Origin: Ahaetulla prasina
Lineage: Eukaryota > Chordata > Lepidosauria > Squamata > Colubridae
DNA length: 64,000 nucleotides
Direction of reading: 5' to 3'
NCBI RefSeq assembly: GCF_028640845.1
Contig: NC_080540.1
Location: 100,349,561-100,413,560, forward strand
Shown: in pieces, positions 34,367 to 47,023 of the stretch
How the letters are laid out: the number at the start of each line of letters is the position of its first letter
Position numbering within the stretch: the first letter of the stretch is position 1
The notes under the pieces: generated by a model
Told to the model about the DNA's origin: nothing
Database searches by the model: none
What the model saw: only the letters and a program-made list of their open reading frames with translations
Program-made: the position numbers and the translations under genes

Positions 34367-35937
34367 GTTTTGTGTGTATGTGTTTCTAAAGTCTAGCTTA
34401 GTTGTCAGAATGCTGATGTCATGTATCACATTACAGGAAAAATACTTGAAGGCATAGTAGAGAAAGGATATGTAATACATGGGAGGAATTGTACTTCCAG
34501 TTATTATTTCTTTATTTAAATGCTACTCAATTAAAGAATGACTTTGAGCAACCTAGGTTAGCCTTAGATTTGATGAGTTGGTTCTGGTAATAGAGTAGGC
34601 TGCAATCTTCCAGTGACTCCAGTGCCTCACTTGATTGGCCCATACTGCCAGTGAACATTTTAAAATTTTATTTATTTATTTCATCAAGCATGTATTTTAT
34701 GATAGATACAAGTGTAAACATAATTATAAATGCATGGAAAGGATACAAATTAAAAAACATTAGGATAGGGACAGTAGGTTCGTTGATGCGCTTATGCACC
34801 ATACATGACTTATACCATACATGACTTATGCAAACATACAGTCAGAAAGAACAGGAATTGGATTAATGGAGATCAGCCTTTCTGGATGGAGATAGACTCC
34901 ACTTGGAATGGAGTCATTGAATGGTGCACAATCAGAAGATGCTTGTATTAGAATGTATGACATCCAGGTGCCACACTGGTCACACATTGATGTTTGTTAA
35001 AAAATAAAAAACTTAAGAAGAAGATGCTACACATGTTCTGGCAGAGCCCATAAAAAAAGTCCAGAGGAGACTTCATACATGGTTCTTGGCAAAGTTTTTC
35101 CCCTCCCCCAACTTCCCTGACTAGCTTATAAAAGCAGAGTCCTTAAAAATCACTTTTGGAAATCAAGTTTCCAGATCTTGGGATAGAAATCAGTTTGGTC
35201 TTGGCTGCTTCATTCACACAACACTTGATTTTGAGCTGCAAGTTGGTGATTAAATGCCAGGGTAGTAATATCATTATGGGATTGAGAAAATTATGACTGA
35301 ATTGTTGCCTCTTGGACCATTAGTTTAGTAATCCGATTGATTTTCAAGATATCCTGTGTGTATGTCATTATGTAGTTTGCTCTATTGGCTTTGCCAAAAG
35401 AGACTTAAATCATGGCTTCTAAGAAAACATGAAACTTTTAATTATAGGTATGAAGTGTGAAAATTGTATCTGAGAAGAACCAAACAGCCTTGCTGAGACC
35501 TCTGGACTAAAACTAGCCATAGCCAGTTTAAAATTGGAGTCATTGATTTAAATTTAAAATTGGAGACATTGATTAATCAAAAATCTAATTATTACCAAGT
35601 TCATTTTATTGTTCAGTCATACACCAGTAGGATATATGGAGCTCATACTATTTGTGTTGTGCCTGCCATATTTTACCTGAGAAGTTGACAACGTTTGCCT
35701 TTTCTCTGATATACTTACCACCTGGTTTGAAATGTATTAGTTTTAGGCATTAGTTTTAAAGTGGATTGACTTATTTCTGGATTTCTTCTACATTAGAGTT
35801 GTGCAAAATAATTCAAACTTGAAATACTGTGGTCTCATACTAGGTATTTTGAGTTCAATGCATCGTAGAAGGTTTTGTACACCTTTAACATGCATCTCAT
35901 CCTTGGTGCTTCAATCCGAAACCAACCAATAAAATGA
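34367..35937. other. Intergenic with one CR1-like LINE tail
   Basis: 34668-34812 resembles the 3' end of the second CR1-like family in reverse: (TTTA)n at the left, then GGATAGGGACAGTAGGTTCG and GCGCTTATGCACC. The remainder is unique-looking with no gene recognised. Confidence 0.5.
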
Positions 35938-35954
35938 AAGATGAGTTACTTTTT

Positions 35955-36401
35955 TTTTTTTATTGAAAGAGTTTTAAAAAACAAAAACATTTTCCCCCTT
36001 TTTCCCCCCTCCCAAAACCCCTTCTCCTCCTCCCCGGCTTCCCGGGTCAATCACAAGGTATTGTTATACATAAACCAAACATAGAATAAAATTTTCCCTT
36101 CCAATCCAATTGACCTCATCCAAAGCTTTTCATCTCCCAACCCCCTCCCCATTACATAAAATAACTTTCTAATTATTCAAAGGCAATCTGATATTTCTTA
36201 ATCTGATATCTGTTTTGTAGATAATCAATCCATTTTTTCCATTCAATTAAATATCTTTCCTGCGTATTGTCTTTTAAAAAAGCTGAGATTTTAGCCATCT
36301 CAGCCAAATTAATGACTTTCAGTATCCATTCTTCTATTGTAGGTACCTCTTCTTTCTTCCAGTATTGTCCAATCAACAGTCTTGCTGCTGTTATTAAATT
36401 C
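35955..36401 (-). mobile_element. L1-like LINE 3' end with 16-bp target duplication
   Basis: Flanked by AAGATGAGTTACTTTT at 35938-35953 and 36402-36417. The T run at the left is the complement of the poly(A) tail. The C-rich block CCCCCTCCCAAAACCCC is the 3' UTR, and the minus-strand frame 36403-36173 reads ITAARLLIGQYWKKEEVP and YLIEWKKWIDYLQNRYQ, an L1 ORF2 C-terminus. 5' truncated. Confidence 0.9.
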
Positions 36402-36691
36402 AAGATGAGTTACTTTTAATTGGACAGAACGAATGATTACATTGAACTTCTAAGCATGAAACTGAGAAATTGTGAGTTCTGTTAAAAGGAGATGAAGGCC
36501 ACTTATATTTAGGGAAAAAGATTTGGGATTTTAAGTCCAATGGATGAAGACAAATATTCATTAATACTTATTATTTTTAGATGTTTTATGCCACCTTTAT
36601 TATTTTTATGAATAACTCAATGTTGTGAACAAAGCTAATACTCCTTCCTTAAACTTTGGACTTATTCCCGCCAGCTCTACGAGGTTAGAGT

Positions 36692-36925
36692 CATGGTGGC
36701 ACAGTGGTTAGAGTGCAGGCTACTTCTGTTGACTGCCGGCTGCCTGTAATTTGGCAGTTCAAATCTCACCAGGCTCAAGGTTGACTCAGCCTTCCATCCT
36801 TCCGAGGTGGGTGAAATGAGGACCCAGATGGTTGGGGGCAATATGCTGACTCTGTAAAACTGCTTAGAGAGGGCTGTAAAAGCACTGCAGAGTGATATAG
36901 AAGTCTAAGTGCTATTGCTATTATA
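36692..36925 (+). repeat. tRNA-derived SINE (squamate), copy d
   Basis: TCATGGTGGCACAGTGGTTA head, GAGGACCCAGATGGTTGGGG body, TAAGTCTAAGTGCTATTGCT tail; close to consensus. Confidence 0.9.
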
Positions 36926-37439
36926 TAACTGGGTTGTCCTAATAGAAAATTTCACATATCCTTTGACCATTTCTTCTTTTTCCCTTTTCAGTCACCAGTA
37001 ACAAAACTCCCTTCTATAGTTGTGTGTGCACATATATAAAACACATATATAAAACTTCCTTTTGCACTCTCTTTCCATCTTTTTCCAGGCTTGAGCTCTG
37101 TGCAGCTAATGAAGATTTTAATCCACAACAGCTAGTCTTAGGTGATTATGAATTTGTTTCATCTTTAAGATGCCCTGAGCTTCTTGGCACCGTATTGATA
37201 GAAAATAAAATGAAACAACAGAACTTACATCTGGCTTTTTGTCTCTGTTGCCTTTTTTTGGTCTTGTTAGTTTGTTCCCTGTATTTGTCCTATGGGTTAT
37301 ATATCAATTTAAATAGGCCGCTCTATTAAAAAATGCCACAACTGTCCCAGCTGCACACTAGTCTGCCATGAAAGAGAGAAAAATTAGAATGAACATCTTA
37401 GGATGGCCTGAAGGGTCACTTTGGACTACGGTCAATAGA
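36926..37439. other. Intergenic, no gene recognised
   Basis: Two pyrimidine-rich stretches ending in CAG (36990, 37089) look like splice acceptors, but the following frames show no known protein and I do not call exons. Confidence 0.4.
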
Positions 37440-37645
37440 AATAGCCCTTAGACTTATATACCGCTTCATAGTGCTTTGGAGCACTCTCCAAGTCAGCATA
37501 TTGCCGTCAACAGTTTGGGCTTCATTTTACCAATCTTGGAAGGGTGGAAGGCTGAGTTAACCTTGAGCCGGTCAGAATTCTACTTCTGACAATCAGCAGA
37601 ATGACTTGCAATACTGCATTCTAACCACTGCGCCACCACAGTTCA
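37440..37645 (-). repeat. tRNA-derived SINE (squamate), copy e
   Basis: Reverse copy: CCCTTAGACTTATATACCGC at the left, TAACCACTGCGCCACCACAG at the right. Confidence 0.87.
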
Positions 37646-37865
37646 AAAGGCTGCCATGAAGGGAGCACATGGAGGAGATACACGATAACTAGAGGGCCAT
37701 TTGTATTGGTAAAAGCTGCTAATTTGCCCCACTGCTGTTTCCAATTAAACTACAGAAGCAGAAATAAAGAAATGTTGTCGAAGAGTCTTTGATGGAGCTT
37801 CTGAATCATGTGCATAAGAGTGGCTTTTTATTATTATTAATGGACAAAATATTGTAGGTGTCATT

Positions 37866-38073
37866 TTCTTCTTCTTCTTCTATTCAGTCTTGTCCACTCC
37901 CTGCAGTCTTTTTGGCAAGATTTTTCAGAAGTGGTTTGCCATTGCCTCTACCCTAGGGCTGAGAAAGAGGGACTTGGTCTAAAGTCAGCCAATTGGCTTT
38001 GTGCTGAAGGCAGGACTAGAACTCTTTGTCTCCCAGTTTCTAGTCAGATGCCTTAACCATGACACCAGACCGC
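37866..38073 (-). repeat. tRNA-derived SINE, third family
   Basis: On the minus strand GGTTAAGGCATCTGACTAGA is the tRNA-like head, then GTTCTAGTCCTGCCTTCAGC (B-box like) and GGCAATGGCAAACCACTTCT. The same blocks occur in part at 63085-63185 (plus), 19990-20140 and 22540-22612. Confidence 0.65.
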
Positions 38074-39099
38074 TAAGCATATGCAAAAGCAATATTCTAA
38101 GAAATTGAGAAGACCTGCTACACAGTTTGTTTTTTTTCCAAATGAGAGGATACTTATACTGTTTTCTTTCTTTAACTTACACTTTTGCATTTAGTATTTA
38201 TTCCTATTCCCTTAAATCCAGCTGAATAATTATACTCAATTCCTTTAATATGGCATAACCCTTTTCCCCTCCCCACCCCCTCCTTCAGTCTCAGCCATGC
38301 TGAGCAGTCAGCCTAAATGCTATTCTGTTGCATTAGTGTCCAAAGGAAGTGCTACATCAGCTTTTTCTCTCAATGCCTTCCATCTGGTTTTAGGTACAGA
38401 ATCAACAAGAGGTCTCATCTTAAGATGAGTCAGCTCTTCAGTTTCCACCACCTCCGTTTTCTCCTCCCCCACTCCCAATGCTGGAGGAAACAGAGTTTTA
38501 TGTGCTCAAAATCCTTTGTATTGCATCATAATGATCTAATTCATAGAAGGCTCTACAAATATTTCCAGCAGCACCAAAGGCTCCGTTCCAGGATTGTAAA
38601 TGCTTGCTATAGCATAAATTGTCTGTAAGAAAAGATAAGGGCAGCTTATTTTAAAGACAATTGAAATTTTGCACAATAACCTCTCAAGATGAAAGCAAAA
38701 AGAACAAATCAGTATTTTAATTCTCTTAAAATCTACAGTGTTCTTTTTATTTTTTTACACAATGAATGAAAATGGCAATGGAAGCACTGAGAAAATCATA
38801 TAGCTGGCCTGCTTACAAGTCAGCCTCCCTCCCAATACACGATGAAGAATCATGATAAACATTTGCAACACGATCTGTGATGTGGCCACTTAAATATGCA
38901 TTTAAATCTTGCATTCCTTATAGGAGGCATTTTTATGAGAGAAAGATGGCATATATGTGAAGTAGTGCTTTTTCTTTAACAACGAACAAATTGATAAATT
39001 AAGCAGATGAATATCAAATCATATCTAACCCATTGGTGATAGACCAGTTCTTTGAAAAACTGGTTTTTAAAATATAGAATACACATCATTTGAAAAAGC
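38074..39099. other. Intergenic, no gene recognised
   Basis: Unique-looking; the 103-codon frame at 38317 shows no domain. Confidence 0.5.
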
Positions 39100-39327
39100 C
39101 ATGGTGGTGCAGTGGTTAGAATGCAGTACCGCAGGCTAATTCTGCTGACTGCCGACTGCCAGCAGTTCGATCCTCACCAGCTCAAGGTTGACTCAGCCTT
39201 CCATCTTTCCAAGGTCAGTAAAATGAGGACCCACATTGTTGGGGGCAATAAGCTGACTCTGTAAACTGCTTAGAGAGGCCTGTAAAGCACTATGAAGCAG
39301 TATATAAGTCTAAGTGCTATTGCTATG
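39100..39327 (+). repeat. tRNA-derived SINE (squamate), copy f
   Basis: CATGGTGGTGCAGTGGTTAG head, CAGCAGTTCGATCCTCACCA B-box region, TATATAAGTCTAAGTGCTAT tail. Confidence 0.9.
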
Positions 39328-39504
39328 TTCCAATCATGTGTTGTAGTGGTATGTAGAAATTACCTTGGGGTGAAGATTTGCAGCCAGGGCAATGGTTGGT
39401 TAAAAAAGGCAGCTTAGCCCACAGCAAGAATGTGGGTGTGGCAAATGTCATAGAATTTAAAATAAGGTGTGATGTAGCTTGGTTATTCTGATGAGGCCTT
39501 AGAG

Positions 39505-39636
39505 CAGGGGTATCAAACTTGTGTTGTCACGGCATCACGACGTATTGGGACTTTTCTCCCCCTTTACTAAATCAGGCATGGGCGTGGCCAGTGCATGACA
39601 CATCTGGCCCACAAACCTGCGAGTTTGACAGCCCTG
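39505..39636. mobile_element. hAT-like element (CAGGGGTGTCAAA family), copy 3
   Basis: CAGGGGTATCAAACTTGTG at the left, GAGTTTGACAGCCCTG at the right, perfect 8-bp duplication CCTTAGAG (39497-39504 and 39637-39644). Confidence 0.9.
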
Positions 39637-39644
39637 CCTTAGAG

Positions 39645-40669
39645 GCTGGAAGTCTATGATTGTGTTCTCTGGCGTTAGGGCTTTTTTGGAGGGTGGGGGA
39701 AGATGATTAAGTAACTATAGTTCCTGGTATTATAGATTGTCCAATATTTTATTTTTATTTATTACATTTATATGCCTAAATTTATATTACTGATTTCCTT
39801 TAATTGTATTGTTTTCAGGCAAGATTATGAACATTGAGATCGGAATAGCCTGTAAACCCACTTTTTTAAAAAAAGAAATATATATGAGTGCATATGAACA
39901 ATTAACCGACAGAAGTGAGAGACTCATTCAGTGCTTTTCTATGTGAGACAAGCAATCCAAGAGAATAACTGATTTTTTGTTTGATATATTTAATATTAGG
40001 TATGTGCTCCCACTCAAGTCTGATGTCCCTCCGACTCTTGAGTTGCACCAAAATATTATAGATCATATGAATTTAAGATGTGTAATGGACTTCATACAAA
40101 GATACATCCGACAAATATTACTATTTATTAAAAATCTCATTCTTTGTGGAATTCTGTTTTCTAAACTAAATGGAATTGCCATGATCAGTTTCACACCCAT
40201 ACTTCTTTCAAACTTATTGTAAAGCTGTAATTGTTAGACTCAAAGCATTATTTTACATCCCTAAACATGTTTGAATTTTTCTGCTGTTCTGGAGAAAAGG
40301 AATGGCACAGTTTGCTTATAAATTCCTTGATTTTTCCCTTGCTCCCATGATTAAGATATAAGTGAGGTCACTGGGGCCATAAAGTGAGATTTTTTATCTA
40401 CCCTGGAAAGGCAGAACCTCAATTTATACCAATTATTAGTGCTAGATTGCCTTCAACCCTTAGAACTTGAAGTGTGTGTGTGTAATTTTGTAGACAACTG
40501 TGAAGATTAAAAAGAAAAAAATTGCCAGTGAAGTTCTGCACTCAATAGACCAGGCAGCCCAGGATTAAAGTTAATTTTGGAGAGGAAATTAATAGAATAG
40601 AAATAAGTTAATAAGCTTAGATTCAGCATTCTGCACAAGAGAAAAAAAGCCACTTCAAAAGTGTTTGAA
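39645..40669. other. Intergenic just beyond the NR3C1 3' end, no gene recognised
   Basis: AT-rich unique-looking DNA. It is downstream of the proposed NR3C1 poly(A) site on the minus strand and about 29 kb from the ARHGAP26 stop. Confidence 0.45.
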
Positions 40670-41571
40670 CATGTAATGAAAAAGCAGAATTTTATTGTCA
40701 TTTTGTCCATTATTCAGCATTGCTGTAAATGGCTTACATTTACGGCAGCTTCTGTACAGACGTGTGGCTTTGAATTACCAGAACAGCAAAATTTAAAATG
40801 AAAATAAATGCTTAACAATTCCACACAAGATTTTACAGTCCAACATTTTTCACTGCTTATGTTGAAAGACACTGTTACTACAGTTATTCGGCATGAATAA
40901 AAAACTACAACTTTTGTTTTAAGACAGGAGTCACTTGTTTTAATTCTTTTTACACTGTTTAAAATTACTGTGATAAAAATAATGAAAAAAGCTTTTTTTA
41001 ATTAATGCCATACACCAGCATAATATAGCATTTGTCCCCATTATATATTTTTGTATAATATACAAAATAGAATGTTGACAAACTGTTGAATCCGTGCTAT
41101 TAACTTTGTTGGATGGAGTGGGTGGGAGGTGACAATTTTCTTATGTGGTCTTTTATCAGAAAAGCCTCAAAAGGTTCTTAATTTCTTTTTTTTAAAAAAC
41201 CACCCAATATGAGGCTCTGCCTTGCCTGAAAGCATTTTTCAATGTAACAGCAATAGCATAAAAATGTAGATACACTTAGAACAGCCTAATTCACTTCAGT
41301 GTGAACCAGGCAGTAGGTGAGGCTTGTGTATGAAAAAGGGTGAAAATTCTGGTCCCTTTCTATAAAATACTCAAGTGCATACTTCAAATTAAAGTGGCTT
41401 GGCCACCAGGGCCTTGCCACCCCTTCTCAAAAATTATTGGTCTTAATCCTACTACACTCAGAGGTATCTCAACAGACTTCAAAGAACCATGAAGAAAGTA
41501 TCTTTCCATCCCTGCTGTTTCAGCTCCATGCATTTAATACAATAAATCTAGTATTTTTGTGATCTGATTCT

Positions 41572-41642
<71 letters not shown>

Positions 41643-44600
41643 AATTTTAAAAGGTTATTAAAGCGATAAGGGCAGAACATGAAGGAAATGCACAATATTT
41701 ATTTTATGAAACTGCAGTACTAATTAGGCCTACATGTTTTTAAAATGAATGATTCCACATTTGGGTGGCTCTTCAGAACAGAGAGGAAATGAAAATAGTC
41801 ACTGGTTCAGTTTTGCAAAGGCTTATACACAAGTACAAAAGGAAGGAAGCATGCATGCAGCGGTCTAAAGGGCAATTTCTACAGCCTTCTTGGCTTCTGC
41901 TGTACTTATGCAAGGGGAAGAAATCTTTGGACTGTTTCACTTTCCTTTGGCACAAAATAAAAGGAGCACCTTCTGCAGATAAAATGATACTTCTGAATCC
42001 AACATTCAGTCTGAAGGAATATGTGCATTTTTCTCTGCAGTTCAAAGTCTTCTGGAAAGTCTACAGGAATTATAAACACAAGATACCATGCCTGCATAAG
42101 CACTCCTGTATGAAGTCACACAATTTTGTATTTTTGCTGTGTGAGATCTATTTGATCCAAGGTAGGTCATCAAAGCTCATCCCCTCCCCAGAGTATAGAA
42201 GGGCTAAAAACCTTGTGTCATAATATTGAACTCTATACCACCATGGAGAATTAAGATCCAATATACATTTTGAAACAAATAGTATGATTCTGGTGTTTCT
42301 AGGCAATGCCCATCACTTCAAATTCTATTCATAGGGATTATAACAACACATCTCGTTTTTCCATTCCCTGACTTATCCTTCTTTCCTGTCCTAATATGAA
42401 ATGATGAATCTTAGAAGCTCTGTTTTTAAAGGTAGGTTGGCACTTGTTTCCATATTTGTGTTCATTTTATATTTCTCTAATTTCCCCCCCCCCCCTATCA
42501 AATGTACTTTTGGTTTAATCTGACTGGCAAGATTGGCATACTAATCATAAACATTTTCTTAGGAATCACTTCAACAGGTAGTAAAAGTTAAAATAAGGAT
42601 GTTAGCCAGATAAGCTCTTCCTTACTTTAGCATTTCATCTCTCCAATGCCTGAATATATTCTATGAAAGACTATTCCTATCAATGACCTTGCGAAATGTT
42701 AGCATACCACATTCATATTTAGTGCTATCCAAATCATTTCCAGGTCAACATGATGTGACAAGGCACTGAAGAGACAGAAGTCATAATTTCCCCTGTTTTA
42801 TTTGCAGTGCTGATTTCCCACAGCACAAAAAAGAATAGCCAAACAAAATCACATTTTGTTAAATGCTTATATATTTAAATGGCTTTTGTTTAAAATCATT
42901 TAGCACATTTAAACTGAAATTTTCTAAAATCAGCATTTCTATGTTTAAGAAATTCATAAATTCAACAAATATTTTACATAGAATAAAAGCCTCTTTCCAA
43001 CCTAGACTTTGTCTTCACACAGACACAGGATACCTCACTTGTGTTGGTAAACCATCATCTCACACACACATATTTGTTAATCACACATTCCTAGCTTTCT
43101 TAAACTTTGCAGTGGGGGTGAAAATATTTAATACATGTCACTTTCCAACTATAATTTCTGGTATCCTCCTTGTGTGTTATCCTTCCAGGTGCATTTTTGA
43201 AAGTAAATACTGAAACCTGTTAGTGTTAACCAAAAACAGTCAAAATAGATTTTCAATAGTTTGCGTACTATTGTTAAAATATTCACTGATACTTAAGTAA
43301 ATGGCTAAACAATTAAATGTTTACAAGCTTATTCAGTAGCACAGATTATGTGCCTGTTTCTGGGTATCTTGTAAATTATCACTTGAGCAGTAATATTTGG
43401 AACTGCTACGTGAATAGCACCTGAAGAGAAAATCATGCAGAATGCTGGCTTTACACAAAATGCTATTCCAACATGTGGTTTCTCTGGCTTAGTAGGCTTT
43501 GTAAACCCCTACAGGGATATCAAGAAAACATGGCTTGGTTTTGCTAAGTGAACCAAGCAAACTCTGGTCTATTCAATAAACCATGGTTAAGCAACTGGTG
43601 ATGGAGAAAGCTATTTTCCCTGTGCGATAGTCAGAAGAGGATTATGTGAAACGGGCATCTACTCTGTGGTTTTTGCAACTGCATCTCAGGGCTAGCCAGC
43701 TGTTTTGAAAAATTTGCAGCAGCTGTTCACAGCTCCTAACTCTGGAACTGTACAGATACCATAAAGAAAAAAATTTCCTTTCATTACATTTTCTATTTTA
43801 TTCCCAAGTACTGAATGCAGCGCCCAGGAGATTTTCATTTATAAGCCTCACATTTTTAAAGAGGATTAAGACAAGACAAAAATAGCTCAGGTAAAATCTC
43901 TTGTTTTACAAGGAGCAATTTTGTTGAATAATTAGAAATGTATTTGACTTTGTTCAAACTATGATCTATATTTACATATTGCTGGTACCTATATGCATTT
44001 TATTGCAAAATTGGTCTGTTTTGCTTTACTCAGAGAGAATATTTAAAAGTAATCACACAGGTTGATGGTGTGAACATATAGGCTAAGGCATACAGGAGCC
44101 CGCTATTTCATTTCTTCTTCTTCTGTGTGTTTTGTCTGTGTATGCGTGTGCTTGTGTATGTATATAGGGCTTTCATAAACCCACCCAGATTCTACAGATT
44201 CAATTGGGGAATGTGGGGAAACCAAACACATAGGTTGGATTATCATACTTAATTTCCAACCTCCCCCCCCCAATGGTTTAATGGATTTACATTTCTGCCC
44301 CAGGAGCTTCCATTGAATATGGATAAATTCATTTAGAACAATAAGGAAAAGAGAAATAACAGAAAGACATAATAAAATTAGAGTACCTCTTAGATACTGC
44401 AGCACAATGCTGTGAAGACTAATACTTCCAGACAAACCACATTTTTATGGGTTACCATATCAACACATTTGTGACCCCTAGAAAAAATATATGTGTCATG
44501 ATAAAGCAATCTGTCATCTAAAAACCTTTCTTATGATACACTATACAAGCTATTATACAATAAGTTGATAAACTGTATTTAAAGCTGTATTAGCCCTTCC

Positions 44601-46870
44601 TTTTTTCTTCAAACACTATCAGATTCTATACATTTGAAAGTATTAATTAAACAAAATTGTATTAGTAACATATCATGTTATGATTGTTAATGCTTGTTAA
44701 GCGCTTATACCTCTTGTTTTATTTTGGCCACTCAAAATATTTTTTGTTTTGTTTTTAACATTTAGAGTGGCATAGTATTTTAAATTTACTGAAAATTCTT
44801 AAGGTGCTCAGAGGATGGGCTACTACAGCTTACAAATTGTTTAAAACAACAAGGAAAAAAAATCACAAGACATATATGGTTGTTTTATGGCACACTAGGA
44901 GTTTGATAGAGAAGGACTGGAGCTGTACAGAGACCAAGTACTATTCTAAAGCACAAAATCAGCAGTGGAATCTTGGTGTTCTTCAGATTGGTTCACTTGA
45001 GAGAGAGAGTGAAAAACGGAAGTGAAGCCATATACAAGGATTTTAATTTTCCATAAAAGTTTTTTCTTCTTCTTGTAGTTTGGTCTATTTTCTTTTCTGC
45101 ATAAAGCTAAAAATCCTATCTGAATTAAAATCTTTTAAGAACCATTAGAAACATATACAGGGTAGAGGTACAATTATTTTGTAAATCCTGGTTTATATAT
45201 ATATATATGTATTTATATATAATGTATGTATATGTGTTTGTGTGTGCATGTATGTATGTGTATGTGTGTATGTGTGTATATCACCCATACACGCACAGAG
45301 AAATGTAGTCATCAATTTCTAACTTAAAATGGAGTCAGGTTTTGTATACATTTGCCTTCAATCCAGTGTGCAGTCTAACAACAGAAACTGGCTTTTTTCA
45401 GCTTGCTGAACTGGTTTATTGGGAATCAACATAGCTACTGCAAGAATAGGTGGGGTTTAGACTCCAGGGGACCTAATCCACTGGATATGCACTGCCCATC
45501 ATATTAAGTTTGAAACTTTTCACCCTACTTTCCAGCAGTTCTGATCACATTTGAGGGAAGAGGTTTCCCTTTAGTATATACCAATTCTGAGATTCCAAGA
45601 GGTAAATTTGTTATTTGTTCTGAAAAATATGAATAGGCTACCAATACTGTTTTTTTTTTCTACATACATATTTTAAAAGAACAGGTTCTGCTATGTCTGA
45701 GAACAGATATGCCAATTTCTGTGCACATTGATTTTGGTATGCACATTATAGCTGCTCTGGATTGTGGCCACTGTATATATAATATACACTGATACACATT
45801 GGAGTACACACTTATATGGCAATAATTGTGTATGGAAAAAGTTAATTTCTCCATGTATAAGTAAACTTTTAAACAATAATGCATATTTTCCTGAAAGTTT
45901 CCTGATGGGCAATCAAGACTGATATTTTTAATGTCAATCCAGCCCAAGATTCTTACAATTATGGCTATTGCATTAAATGCAAATATCTAGGCTGCTTTAA
46001 AAAATGTTTGTGTTCATTAACACTTGTTTAAGACAAAGCTAGTTTTCTAGTAGCTCACAGAACATGCATGACCAATATCAAAAAATAAGCAATTCCAGTG
46101 TTCAGGTTAGATTTGGAATACATTTCAATCCCCATTCCCCACTGAAGAAGGCTCAATTATAGGCCAAATTTAGAAGGGTTATTAGGACAGTCATATTAGA
46201 CAAGCCACCTTATATTCATATGATTATACTTGAAGTTCATTATCTAGAAGTCATTAAGCTATGAGCTGCCCCACTTTAAAAACAGCTGTACAATAGGCAT
46301 CTTGAAGTTTTACAAAAATTATGTAAGAAAAAATGAGCAAGCTAGTCCACTGTATATAAAGGTAAAGGAAATTGCTAAAACCAGACAGTAATAGCTATAA
46401 AAGGCACAACTTCCCTTTTCTGATATACAGTTGTAAACTTTCCTCATGTTACATGCATAAATCAAAAATGCTACTTTAACTATACAAAACAATCTATACC
46501 AAAACAAAAATCTAGAAAAATTTAACCAGCCAACTGCAGAAACTCCTAGCAGAATGTTGACAATGCAGATTCCAAATTTGACAATGCTGCTTTTGATGCA
46601 TTCTATACTGCCAGCATGATGGTATATATAGAGGAAAAATTCCAAGCCATACTTCTTTCTTTTTCTTTCTTGTATTCATTCAGTTGAGGTGTCTTCTGAA
46701 AGCTAGATCTTGGCCCTCTGTAAACCACATGTAGTGCATAATTACAAAACAAAACCAAAAATACCTAATATAGGTACAATAACAAAATTAACAAGTCTCT
46801 TAGTTTATAAAAAAAGAAGATATAATTTGACTTTTTTTTTTCTTAAGGCAACCTTTCTGTATTAAGGCAG
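40670..46870 (-). other. NR3C1: Probable NR3C1 3' UTR (terminal exon)
   Basis: From the stop codon (46871) leftward about 6.2 kb contains no SINE, LINE or DNA transposon, in contrast to both sides. It is AU-rich with many ATTTA motifs, as expected for the glucocorticoid receptor mRNA. Several minus-strand AATAAA signals exist; the distal one considered here is at 40696-40691 (CAATAAAATTCTGC), followed by a T/GT-rich stretch. Nearer ones, for example at about 41700, would give shorter isoforms. Mammalian terminal exons are about 4 kb, so the distal part is less certain. Frames such as 41765-42223 on the plus strand are antisense and unsupported. Confidence 0.5.
41577..41642. repeat. Compound (GT)n(GA)n microsatellite
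   Basis: About 20 GT units run directly into about 12 GA units. It lies within the probable NR3C1 3' UTR, where the transcript would read (UC)n(AC)n. Confidence 0.95.
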
Positions 46871-47023
46871 TCATTTCTGATGAAATAGGAGCTTCTTGAT
46901 ATTCCCATTTGAATATTTTGGTAACTGATTGCTGATGATTTCTGCCAACATTTCTGGAAACTCAATACTCATGGATTTATCCAAAAATGTTTGGAAGCAA
47001 AAAGTTAGAAGATTCTCAACCAC
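46871..47023 (-). CDS. NR3C1: NR3C1 last coding exon (helices 11-12 of ligand-binding domain)
   Basis: NR3C1 is the glucocorticoid receptor, a ligand-activated transcription factor that moves from cytoplasm to nucleus. This exon encodes the final 50 residues, [17 protein letters not shown] then [14 protein letters not shown] and the ending [10 protein letters not shown], plus TGA at 46873-46871. It begins after a TTTACAG acceptor in phase 0, at the point where human alpha and beta isoforms diverge (residue 728). FPEMLAEI is the AF-2 helix 12 with its conserved glutamate, which binds coactivator LXXLL motifs when hormone is present. Cys736 and Thr739 (human numbering) are kept, but Tyr735 is Phe and Asn734 is Thr. 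The length equals the human alpha end. I did not identify a beta-type alternative exon. Very sure of the identity. Confidence 0.97.
   Translation of the reverse strand: MVENLLTFCFQTFLDKSMSIEFPEMLAEIISNQLPKYSNGNIKKLLFHQK

Noticed and set aside
36985..37329. Possible alternative exon after pyrimidine tracts ending in CAG
   Set aside because: The reading frames after these acceptors match no known protein and end quickly.
41765..42223. 152-codon plus-strand frame
   Set aside because: Antisense within the probable NR3C1 3' UTR; no motif, and an overlapping minus-strand frame is equally open.
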